DNA of 9,623 nucleotides from Chryseobacterium sp. UBA6632 (GCA_002455915.1 DKLU01000231.1:1-9623); one strand, 5' to 3'; positions 1 to 6,035 are shown, counted from the first letter of the stretch. Notes: generated from the sequence alone by a model not told the origin. Numbers and translations are program-made.

Positions 1-1287
1 AACGGTCAGCAGCTTTTATTCGGCAATAAAGTGCAGGATATGTTGGATTTGGAGGAAAATAAAAATTTGATTGAAGTTGAGTTTCAAATGAATATCAAGC
101 CACAGCATTTCAGCTATTCGGCGTATGATGTTCAGGCGGGTGAAAATATTGATTATCAGTCGAATTCCGTTCAACATCAGTATAAAGAAAATCCGTTTCA
201 GGCAGTGGCGATCAATGCTTCTGAAAGTGTTTACAAAAAGAGATCCGAAATGTTTTACAATCATACCGGAATTTCGAATAATACGTCAAGAGAACTGAAA
301 GATTCGGTGAGAAGGGAGCGCGAAAATCGTGAAAATTTAATTATGATTAAAGGGAAAAGTAGGGATCCGTTATTGAAAATAGGAGGTTTGGCGAAGCTGA
401 TCGACATTAATGATAATCCGATGGAAACGTACCGCATCATTGAGCTTAAGCATTATCACGATGGCAATGAATATTATAATGAATTTGTGGGAATTCCGGA
501 CTTGGAAAATGCGCCGTATCAGGATTCAGACGCGGTTCCTTTTGGTGAGGAGCAGTCGGCCAGAGTGGTTGATAATAATGATCCTTCGGGCATGGGAAGG
601 GTGAGGGTGCAGTTTCAGTGGCAGGAAAGGAAGGGCGAGAAATCACCGTGGATAAGGCTAATTCAACCGCATTCGGGAAGTGGAAAAGGTTTTCATTTTA
701 TCCCTGAAATTGGTGAGGAAGTTATGGTTGGTTTTGAGTCTCAAAATGCAGAAAAACCTTTTGTGGTGGGAACTCACTATAATGGAAAAGAGGTAAGTTC
801 TTATCATACTTCTGGAAATGATAAAAAGGTAATTCACACAAGATCAGGAACGAAAATTATCCTGAATGATGGTGAGGGAAGTGTTTTTATTGAAGATCCG
901 AGCGGGAATACGTATCTCATGGACGGACAGGGAAATATTGAGGTGAATGCACCGAATGATATTACGTTCACGGCCGGAAAAAATATGAACATTAATGTGG
1001 GACAGAATATGAATACGAATGTGGGAATGAATTCTGCGGAAACGGTGGGAATGAATAAATCTGTGGGAGTGGGAATGATGAGTATGATGACCATAGGAAC
1101 AGATTTTATCACCAACGTGATGGGCAAAATGGTTGAATATATCACTGGAAATAAGGAAAGTAAGGTTGAGAAAGACAAGCAGACGACGATCAATGGTAAA
1201 GGGAGTACTCAATCATCTCAAAACCATGAGTTTCATTCTCAGAAAGAAATTCAGCATAATTCTGCCGAACAATCTAAAAATCATTAA
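1..1287 (+). CDS. vgrG: VgrG spike protein of a type VI secretion system (5' end outside the window)
   Basis: The frame is open from base 1, and the first in-window codons (NGQQLLFG) read as ordinary VgrG sequence, so the gene starts upstream; 428 residues are visible. VgrG forms the trimeric tip of the T6SS needle and carries effectors. Visible parts, in order: the end of the gp27-like base region (to about base 480); a gp5-type OB domain at about 540-790 with its hallmark stretch (MGRVRVQFQW, SPWIRLIQPHSG, FHFIPEIGEEVMVGFE, NAEKPFVVGTHYNG); a linker (HTRSGTKIILND, GSVFIEDPSGN); and a C-terminal beta-helix of regular 8-residue repeats (937-1200). The tail is hydrophilic, rich in Ser, Gln and His. 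The cargo gene follows after 2 bp, which suggests co-transcription and that VgrG carries that protein. Base composition here is less AT-rich than in the genes behind it. The family assignment is secure; membership in the Bacteroidetes T6SS subtype (T6SSiii) is inferred from the taxon. Confidence 0.93.
   Translation, partial: NGQQLLFGNKVQDMLDLEENKNLIEVEFQMNIKPQHFSYSAYDVQAGENIDYQSNSVQHQYKENPFQAVAINASESVYKKRSEMFYNHTGISNNTSRELKDSVRRERENRENLIMIKGKSRDPLLKIGGLAKLIDINDNPMETYRIIELKHYHDGNEYYNEFVGIPDLENAPYQDSDAVPFGEEQSARVVDNNDPSGMGRVRVQFQWQERKGEKSPWIRLIQPHSGSGKGFHFIPEIGEEVMVGFESQNAEKPFVVGTHYNGKEVSSYHTSGNDKKVIHTRSGTKIILNDGEGSVFIEDPSGNTYLMDGQGNIEVNAPNDITFTAGKNMNINVGQNMNTNVGMNSAETVGMNKSVGVGMMSMMTIGTDFITNVMGKMVEYITGNKESKVEKDKQTTINGKGSTQSSQNHEFHSQKEIQHNSAEQSKNH
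937..1200 (+). repeat. Octad repeat region of the VgrG beta-helix spike
   Basis: Eleven consecutive 8-residue units (24 bp each) can be laid out without a gap: IEVNAPND, ITFTAGKN, MNINVGQN, MNTNVGMN, SAETVGMN, KSVGVGMM, SMMTIGTD, FITNVMGK, MVEYITGN, KESKVEKD, KQTTINGK. The fifth residue is Val or Ile in nine of them (codons at 997, 1021, 1045, 1069, 1093, 1117, 1141, 1165 and 1189), usually followed by Gly. This is the octad logic of the trimeric triple-stranded beta-helix known from phage T4 gp5 and VgrG tips. The DNA also shows short imperfect direct repeats (gtgggaatgaa at 1021 and 1045). Confidence 0.85.
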
Positions 1288-1289
1288 TC

Positions 1290-2591
1290 ATGAGTAAAAT
1301 TACATACATCGGAGGTGATCTGATTGAAGAAATAGGCGGATCATACAAGATTTTTGCCAAAGAAGGCTATGAAATAACGTCAGGGAAAGAGATTATTTTT
1401 AATGCGAAAGAAGGGATTAGCTATGGGGAGCCCTCTACACCACCTGAAATGGAGGATAATTCTAATGTTTTATATGAGACAGACGGACATTATAGCACAG
1501 TTTATCTTGTCTGTTTGATGTTGGGAATGAGCGATTATAATGCTGAAGAACTTGCTATAGCAGCAGAGGCACCAGATACGACTATTCATAACGAAAGTGA
1601 TTTTGAATTGAATGATACATGGTTTGATCCTACAAAACAGGAAGATATACATACATTAACAGGAGGTTTTCACGGAGTAGAAGAATTTACAACAGCCCTA
1701 AAATTCTTATGGTTAAAAGATAGGGGGAATAAAAAAGAAACAACAAAGAGGTTAGGTGAATTATTACATAGATTTGGTGATACATATGCACATACAAAAT
1801 TTGATAATTTAAAACCTGAAAATTTATCTTCTTATGATCTTCATAAAAGCGCAAAAAATGAAATGTTAGCTATAGAAAGTTGGACTGGGCAAGGTACTAA
1901 AAAGTTATCTGAAGATATAGAACCATGGATTACATTTATCAATTTTTACACAAAAAAATATGGTTATATTTTTTTAACAAATGAAGAAATACAAAAAAAA
2001 GTCTTTAAAAACAATAAAACTTTAGAAGACGTATTGCATGATATTTATTTATTAAATAGTTCAGATAAATTTGTTATGTATGGTGAAAAAAAAGAAGAAT
2101 TATTAGGTATGGGTACTGGAAGAACTGGAGATCATTTTGTAACAGATAGAGGATATCCCGATCTAATTTACATGAGACCAGAATGGTATTTATGCTATGT
2201 TAAAAATTTAGCATGGCTTTTATCAATTAGATATAAATTGAATGAAAAAAAACTTAATATTTCAGTTTTTGAAAAAATGATGAATTTTATATCCAAGAAT
2301 AAGTGTTCTATGAAAGGAATAATTGATTTTGAGATTGCAAAGATCAGAAAGAAAAAAGTATTTTACATTCCAGTATTTTATAGTAGCCCTAATAGGACTA
2401 TGGCAAGTGTTGATGCGGTTTTTAATACCAATTATATGGGAAGTGCAGAAGATGCAAAAAATTATACATTAGAATATATGAAAGAAAGCGGAATAAATGG
2501 GATTGTAGAAGAAATAAAAGGGAATGTAAAAATATCTTTTATGTCAGATGATTTTTTCTATAGAACGAAAGCATTTAAAATAAAATATTAA
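1290..2591 (+). CDS. Putative T6SS effector: spike-like N-terminus plus predicted zinc-dependent hydrolase domain
   Basis: 433 residues with no close named relative that I recognise. Residues 4-47 form five octads (TYIGGDLI, EEIGGSYK, IFAKEGYE, ITSGKEII, FNAKEGIS) in the style of the VgrG spike, then a short Pro-rich joint (GEPSTPP). Residues 62-315 carry spaced candidate metal ligands: H67 (DGH), D96 (APD), H121 and H128, H160-D164-H168 in LLHRFGDTYAHTKFD, and D281/H282 with GYPD at 288-291. The order H...D...H...HxxxD...H resembles zinc-dependent phospholipase C / S1-P1 nuclease-type enzymes, and especially DUF6765 proteins with their HxxxDxxAH motif. The C-terminal 120 residues are Lys-rich and unrecognised. 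No signal peptide is visible, which fits T6SS loading. The gene lies 2 bp after vgrG and 5 bp before a small membrane protein. The substrate (phospholipid, nucleic acid or other) cannot be read from the sequence. An effector role is inferred from context and the N-terminus. Confidence 0.7.
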   Translation: MSKITYIGGDLIEEIGGSYKIFAKEGYEITSGKEIIFNAKEGISYGEPSTPPEMEDNSNVLYETDGHYSTVYLVCLMLGMSDYNAEELAIAAEAPDTTIHNESDFELNDTWFDPTKQEDIHTLTGGFHGVEEFTTALKFLWLKDRGNKKETTKRLGELLHRFGDTYAHTKFDNLKPENLSSYDLHKSAKNEMLAIESWTGQGTKKLSEDIEPWITFINFYTKKYGYIFLTNEEIQKKVFKNNKTLEDVLHDIYLLNSSDKFVMYGEKKEELLGMGTGRTGDHFVTDRGYPDLIYMRPEWYLCYVKNLAWLLSIRYKLNEKKLNISVFEKMMNFISKNKCSMKGIIDFEIAKIRKKKVFYIPVFYSSPNRTMASVDAVFNTNYMGSAEDAKNYTLEYMKESGINGIVEEIKGNVKISFMSDDFFYRTKAFKIKY

Positions 2592-2596
2592 TATAG

Positions 2597-2953
2597 ATGA
2601 AAAGAATTTTGCTAAGATCAATGTTGATTTTTATTATTGGTATAATATTATCGTTTATTTTACATTTCTGGTTTTTGAAATCTGGAAGTAAAGCTGATAT
2701 ATTTGACTGGTGGATAATAATAATGTTTTATTTAGTCTTATTTTTAATAAATATAGCTTCAGAAATAGGTTTTTACCTTTTGTTAAATAAAAATATCCAT
2801 AAAGCATATTGGTATTCTATCTTGCTTATTTTTTTATTTATCCTCCAAGGATTTTTGAGATCTTCGGATAAGTTGAATTATCAATATATCTTCTATACAC
2901 CTATTTTTTTTGCACTAAGCTTAGGGATATATTTCATTGATAAGAAAATATAG
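2597..2953 (+). CDS. Small four-helix membrane protein, candidate immunity protein 1
   Basis: 118 residues, not recognised as a named family. Four hydrophobic segments are visible at about 8-27, 39-62, 71-87 and 96-114. The basic N-terminus (KRILLR) and the NKNIHK loop suggest both ends in the cytoplasm and two short extracytoplasmic loops. The first loop holds KSGSKADI (28-35), which recurs at the same residue positions in the next gene (KTGTKADI), so the two are paralogues. It starts 5 bp after the putative effector gene. Small membrane proteins directly behind a T6SS effector are commonly its immunity proteins, and an inner-membrane site fits an effector acting on the envelope. That role is inference; nothing in the protein itself proves it. 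Confidence 0.7.
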   Translation: MKRILLRSMLIFIIGIILSFILHFWFLKSGSKADIFDWWIIIMFYLVLFLINIASEIGFYLLLNKNIHKAYWYSILLIFLFILQGFLRSSDKLNYQYIFYTPIFFALSLGIYFIDKKI

Positions 2954-2965
2954 AAAGATATATTT

Positions 2966-3304
2966 ATGAAATTAATTATCAAACAAGTTTTTGTTTTTAC
3001 GTTAGGATGTTTATTATCTATATTTTTTCTTTTTACAAGTTCCTTTAAAACAGGAACTAAAGCAGATATAATCTCAGGATATGATATCGTTTTATTTTAC
3101 ATAAAAGTAATTATTGTCACAGTTATTTATTTACTGATATACAATTCGAAAGTAAAAAATATATATATAATTCTAATACAATTAATTACTATTGGTACTC
3201 TGTCCGCCATGGATGACTATTACCTTACCAATCTTATTGTTTGTGTTCCTGTATTTTTTATTTTACAATATTTTTTTCTATATCGCTACAATGATTTTTT
3301 ATGA
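2966..3304 (+). CDS. Small four-helix membrane protein, candidate immunity protein 2 (paralogue of the preceding gene)
   Basis: 112 residues; hydrophobic segments at about 5-25, 40-58, 65-80 and 88-106, the same layout as the preceding gene. KTGTKADI occupies residues 28-35, exactly as KSGSKADI does in its neighbour. Elsewhere the two have diverged strongly, so the duplication is old, or the copies came from different lineages. The 12-bp spacing suggests one operon with the effector. Possible roles are immunity against the adjacent effector, immunity against a related effector of other strains (an orphan immunity gene), or a membrane partner of the first copy. The protein is very AT-rich in coding and ends in an aromatic and charged tail (YRYNDFL). 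Confidence 0.65.
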   Translation: MKLIIKQVFVFTLGCLLSIFFLFTSSFKTGTKADIISGYDIVLFYIKVIIVTVIYLLIYNSKVKNIYIILIQLITIGTLSAMDDYYLTNLIVCVPVFFILQYFFLYRYNDFL

Positions 3305-3339
3305 AAAGTAAAATTGGTTTGAATAATTACATATGAAAT

Positions 3340-3726
3340 ATGAATAAAAAGAAAATATTTTTGATTTTATTATTCGTTCTTACTTCATGTCACAATGAGT
3401 GGGTATTTCGGCCAGAGATTCGAGGTATTATATTGGGCTTTGATTCTAATAAACCATTATTAAATGCGAAAATAGAAACAATACCAATAGAAAGTGAACC
3501 AGTAGATTATGCCACTTCTAAAAATACAGGAAGATTTGTTTTGCCAAAAATATCTTCTGAAAGCTGGACTTTTTTAGGAATGGAAAAACCCAGAGCTCCT
3601 GCATTAACAAATAAGATAGTTATAAAAGCAGATGGGTATGCAAACGACACTGTGGACTATACAAATTACTCATCTAAAAATAATGTGATTGATCTCGGAG
3701 AAATTTTCTTGAAAAGGAAAAATTAA
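3340..3726 (+). CDS. Lipoprotein with carboxypeptidase-regulatory-like domain (array member 1)
   Basis: 128 residues. A short basic start (MNKKK), a hydrophobic stretch and the lipobox LTSC put the lipidated Cys at residue 17. The rest reads as one small beta-sandwich of the carboxypeptidase regulatory type: IRGIILGFDSNKPLLNAKI, a short insert, NTGRFVLPKI, then KADGYANDTVDY and a closing LGEIFLKRK. Its N-terminal part (EWVFRPEIRG) resembles member 4 (EYVVMPNVKG) most closely. It begins 35 bp after the second membrane protein. No strongly acidic surface-export signal follows the Cys, so a periplasmic face is more likely than the cell surface. Function unknown; immunity is a possibility from the position behind a T6SS effector. 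Confidence 0.8.
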   Translation: MNKKKIFLILLFVLTSCHNEWVFRPEIRGIILGFDSNKPLLNAKIETIPIESEPVDYATSKNTGRFVLPKISSESWTFLGMEKPRAPALTNKIVIKADGYANDTVDYTNYSSKNNVIDLGEIFLKRKN

Positions 3727-3752
3727 TATTAGAAATTCTATATTGAATCTAA

Positions 3753-3827
3753 TTATTTTTAAGACGTGCCGCGGCTGAAAAAGATGTTTTGAGTTTATTG
3801 TGGTTAACAAAAATTAAAATATTGTGA
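3753..3827 (+). pseudogene. Remnant of a protein C-terminus (tail copy A) before lipoprotein 2
   Basis: Between two stop codons the frame reads LFLRRAAAEKDVLSLLWL followed by TKIKIL and TGA. It has no ATG, so it looks like the surviving tail of a deleted gene. The part AEKDVLSLLWLTKIK matches AERDVFLGLIWLTKLN in front of lipoprotein 5, with one residue of gap; DNA runs such as tggttaacaaaa are identical. The tail's TGA (3825-3827) overlaps the GTG start of lipoprotein 2 (3824-3826). A GC-rich patch (gccgcggc, 3768-3775) stands out in very AT-rich surroundings. I do not recognise the parent family. Confidence 0.6.
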
Positions 3828-4186
3828 AGTTATTATTGTTTTTATTTTTTGAATTGGTTTTAGTTAGTTGTCATAAAAGTAATTACGAAGGATATTTGTA
3901 TGATGCTATTAATAGAAAACCAATCTCAGGAGTACAAGTTTCTGATTTAGTAAGTGGTGATAAAACTGTAACTAATGAAAAGGGATATTTTATATTAAAA
4001 AAAAGAGATGATATTTCTTCGAGTTTAATTTTCCATAAAGAACAATATTATAAGGACACTATATCTAGTATTCAAATTCAAAACGGAGAAAAACAAAAGG
4101 AACTTTTTAAAGGTGATACAATATTTATATTAAAGAATAAGGTTAAAGATTCTATTCTTAAAATTAACGGGATCATAATATATTGA
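3824..4186 (+). CDS. Lipoprotein with carboxypeptidase-regulatory-like domain (array member 2), GTG start
   Basis: 120 residues from a GTG start. No ATG lies upstream in frame (a stop is three codons before), and the resulting MKLLL start equals that of member 4, so GTG is very probably correct. The lipobox LVSC gives a lipidated Cys16; a Glu at position 10 inside the hydrophobic stretch is unusual. The body follows the array pattern: YEGYLYDAINRKPISGVQV, then TNEKGYFILKK, then a KEQYYKDTI stretch and GDTIFILKNK, ending in a 15-residue extension not seen in the others. The start overlaps the stop of the tail remnant in front of it, an arrangement that would once have coupled translation. The next gene follows after 3 bp. 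Function unknown. Confidence 0.75.
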   Translation: MKLLLFLFFELVLVSCHKSNYEGYLYDAINRKPISGVQVSDLVSGDKTVTNEKGYFILKKRDDISSSLIFHKEQYYKDTISSIQIQNGEKQKELFKGDTIFILKNKVKDSILKINGIIIY

Positions 4187-4189
4187 CGT

Positions 4190-4666
4190 ATGAAATTATC
4201 AAAACAGCTATTAATTTTCATCTATATTTTTAGTATTAATTTATTTGTAAGCTCTTGTCAAAAAAATACAATAAAAAGTAAGAATAGAGAAATTGTTGAT
4301 TATTATAATGGAATAGTGGTAGATGAGAATAAGAAACTCATTAAGAATGTTGAGGTTAAAATGTATACTGTAGATCAGGAGAAGGGAATTATAGTTAAGG
4401 ATATAAAACCTTCAATAACCTATACAAACGATAAAGGATACTTTAGAATAAATGATAAATCAATAGATATTTTGCATGTTCAAACAGAAACAAAAATGCT
4501 TGTTTTTAATAAAAAAGGTTATCAATTAGATAGTATTCCCACAAATATTGGCACTTCTAGCTATAGACCAAAATATGATGATTTTGAAGGATTGTTTTTC
4601 ATTTTTAAAACTCCTGATACTGTTACTCTTCATAAATGTACTGATGAGTATCGAAAATTGAAATAA
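4190..4666 (+). CDS. Lipoprotein with carboxypeptidase-regulatory-like domain (array member 3)
   Basis: 158 residues, the longest of the array. After MKLSKQ comes a hydrophobic segment and the lipobox VSSC with Cys23. A Lys/Asn-rich linker of about 15 residues leads into the domain: YYNGIVVDENKKLIKNVEV, a longer loop, TNDKGYFRI, KMLVFNKKGYQLDSI, and then an extra segment (YRPKYDDFEGLFFIFKTPD) before the C-terminus. This is the same order of landmarks as in its neighbours (G-V-D----I-NV-V, NDKGYF, KKGY-DSI). Spacing to both neighbours is 3-4 bp, so members 2, 3 and 4 form a tight transcription unit. Function unknown; likely anchored in the outer or inner membrane, facing the periplasm. Confidence 0.78.
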   Translation: MKLSKQLLIFIYIFSINLFVSSCQKNTIKSKNREIVDYYNGIVVDENKKLIKNVEVKMYTVDQEKGIIVKDIKPSITYTNDKGYFRINDKSIDILHVQTETKMLVFNKKGYQLDSIPTNIGTSSYRPKYDDFEGLFFIFKTPDTVTLHKCTDEYRKLK

Positions 4667-4670
4667 TATT

Positions 4671-5084
4671 ATGAAACTGCTACTATATTTTTTTACAATT
4701 ATGTGCTTTCTAGGATGCACTAGAGAATATGTTGTAATGCCTAATGTAAAAGGTAGAGTTTATTCCAAAGTAGATAAAAAACCAGTAAACGGAGTAGGAT
4801 TTTTTGTAAGTAAATTTGCTGTTAATAATTTCGATACAATCAAAACAGATGAAAAGGGCAGGTTTTTGGTGTTTGGTTGGTTTGAAAATAGTTATTCCAA
4901 TGTTAGAAAATATGCGCCTATTGTTCAACAAGTTTTCTTTTTGAAAAAGGATCAAACTTATAAATACATCGACGTGAAAAAATATTATAATAAAGAGGGT
5001 TATAATAAAAAAGATACAATTGATTTAGGCATAGTTTATTTTGAAGATTTAAAAAGTATAGAAAAAGATTCTATTCCTGAGTAA
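4671..5084 (+). CDS. Lipoprotein with carboxypeptidase-regulatory-like domain (array member 4)
   Basis: 137 residues. The start MKLLLYFFTIMCFLGC gives the lipobox FLGC and Cys16; an additional Cys at 12 lies within the signal peptide. The domain reads VKGRVYSKVDKKPVNGVGF, KTDEKGRFLVFG, an aromatic loop, an EGYNKKDTIDLG segment and a C-terminal tail with charged residues (EDLKSIEKDSIPE). The EYVVMPNVKG segment right after the Cys resembles EWVFRPEIRG of member 1, so these two are the closest pair in the array although they are not adjacent. It starts 4 bp after member 3. A 99-bp gap with a second tail remnant follows. Function unknown. Confidence 0.78.
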   Translation: MKLLLYFFTIMCFLGCTREYVVMPNVKGRVYSKVDKKPVNGVGFFVSKFAVNNFDTIKTDEKGRFLVFGWFENSYSNVRKYAPIVQQVFFLKKDQTYKYIDVKKYYNKEGYNKKDTIDLGIVYFEDLKSIEKDSIPE

Positions 5085-5116
5085 TTTATAATTAAGAAGT
5101 TACTTTAAAAGATAAA

Positions 5117-5182
5117 ATGAGAATGGTTATAGCAGAAAGAGATGTTTTTTTAGGCTTAATATGGTTAACAAAACTAAACTAA
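5117..5182 (+). pseudogene. Remnant of a protein C-terminus (tail copy B) before lipoprotein 5
   Basis: A 21-codon frame, MRMVIAERDVFLGLIWLTKLN then TAA, ends 1 bp before the ATG of lipoprotein 5. AERDV, WLTK and the spacing match tail copy A at 3774-3818; 9 of about 15 aligned residues are identical. An ATG happens to be present, so a tiny peptide could still be made. The match to copy A, and the fact that both abut a lipoprotein start, make a gene remnant more likely than an independent small gene. Confidence 0.5.
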
Positions 5183-5183
5183 A

Positions 5184-5534
5184 ATGATTAAAACAATCTT
5201 TTATTTATTCGTAATGAATATTTCCCTATCCTGTGTTAAAGATACTAAGAGAATAGGAATGAATTGCTATGTATATGACTTTGATACTAAGAAACCCATT
5301 AATAATGTTGAAGTATGTCAATTAATAAATGATGAAGAACAAATAATAGCAAGAACATCAATAAATGGAAATTTTAAGGTACAAGAAGTGACGAAATTGA
5401 AATTAGGAATGGAGAGCCATAAATTAGCAAACTTAATCCTTTTAAAGAAGGAAGGATATGTCACAGATACTATAGAAACATATGGTAATAAAAATGATTT
5501 GTATCACGAAGATTCTATATTCCTTAAAAAATAA
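5184..5534 (+). CDS. Lipoprotein with carboxypeptidase-regulatory-like domain (array member 5)
   Basis: 116 residues. A short signal peptide ends in SLSC (Cys17), followed by VKDTK, which only weakly resembles the Lys/acidic surface-export signals of Bacteroidetes lipoproteins. The domain is compact: MNCYVYDFDTKKPINNVEV, RTSINGNFKV, LILLKKEGYVTDTI and a closing EDSIFLKK. It shows the array consensus most clearly. It starts 1 bp after tail copy B. It ends 8 bp from the stop of the convergent membrane-anchored gene, with no convincing hairpin between. Function unknown; last gene of the + strand array. Confidence 0.78.
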   Translation: MIKTIFYLFVMNISLSCVKDTKRIGMNCYVYDFDTKKPINNVEVCQLINDEEQIIARTSINGNFKVQEVTKLKLGMESHKLANLILLKKEGYVTDTIETYGNKNDLYHEDSIFLKK

Positions 5535-5542
5535 TTTATCTA

Positions 5543-5995
5543 TTAAATAAAGTTCAAATCGATCAAACTATTCTCAGGATATGATTCATCATAATAGAGA
5601 ACTGTAGATTCCTGCATTTTAAAATATATCATCACACTTTCTACAGTATAAGGTAATGTTATTTCTTTATCATATTGAATTCCATTTACTTGGTATTTTA
5701 ACTTTATGAAAGTAACAATATTTTTAGGATTGTAGAAAAAAGCATTTTTTATCACATAAAAAGGAACAAAAAGATTAATAAAATCTTGAAAATTAGTTGG
5801 ATTAGAAGTTTGCTTTTCTTTTATCTTTATTATTGAATTTATCAAATCTATTTTTAATGGAGTTCCATTTTTAAGCAAATAATCAATTTGAGATTGCTTT
5901 ATTTTTTGATCTGAAGTTTTGTTTACATAGTATATCGCAATATAGCAGAGTAATAAAACTGTACAAAAAATTAATAACAGGTAAAAATTTTTCAT
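5543..5995 (-). CDS. Membrane-anchored protein of unknown function
   Basis: 150 residues. One N-terminal hydrophobic segment (about 4-24) probably serves as an uncleaved anchor; the rest should lie outside the cytoplasm. There is a Cys at 11, but the residues before it (LLIF) do not make a lipobox. The soluble part has a basic, helical-looking first half (KIKQSQIDYLLKN, IIKIKEKQ) and a beta-looking second half (VTFIKLKYQVNGIQYDKEITL) with an acidic end. I do not recognise a family. It is as AT-rich as the lipoprotein array and convergent with it, so it probably belongs to the same accessory block. A weak promoter candidate (TATCTTTA at 6013-6020, - strand) lies 17 bp upstream of the ATG, beside the U-tract of the tRNA terminator. 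Confidence 0.7.
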   Translation of the reverse strand: MKNFYLLLIFCTVLLLCYIAIYYVNKTSDQKIKQSQIDYLLKNGTPLKIDLINSIIKIKEKQTSNPTNFQDFINLFVPFYVIKNAFFYNPKNIVTFIKLKYQVNGIQYDKEITLPYTVESVMIYFKMQESTVLYYDESYPENSLIDLNFI

Positions 5996-6035
5996 CGAAT
6001 GTATTTTAAGAATAAAGATAACAATATTCTCAAAT

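Noticed and set aside
834..1212. Two overlapping - strand open frames of about 120 codons inside vgrG
   Set aside because: They lie opposite the octad-repeat coding region; their Ile/His/Pro-rich repeats are the reverse reading of the VgrG repeat and show no independent start context.
1290..1434. Signal peptide at the N-terminus of the putative effector
   Set aside because: The first 45 residues are an alternating charged and beta-branched pattern with no continuous hydrophobic core; the octad repeat explains them better.
5184..5534. CRISPR or other short regular repeat arrays in the AT-rich block
   Set aside because: The similarities among genes here are at protein level with divergent DNA; there are no regularly spaced identical repeats.
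5535..5552. Terminator between lipoprotein 5 and the convergent gene
   Set aside because: Only a 5-bp all-A/T inverted repeat is present; this is expected by chance in DNA this AT-rich.
5543..5995. Lipoprotein call for the 150-residue - strand protein because of Cys11
   Set aside because: The residues before Cys (LLIF) lack the small residue needed at -1, and hydrophobicity continues well past the Cys, so a plain membrane anchor fits better.
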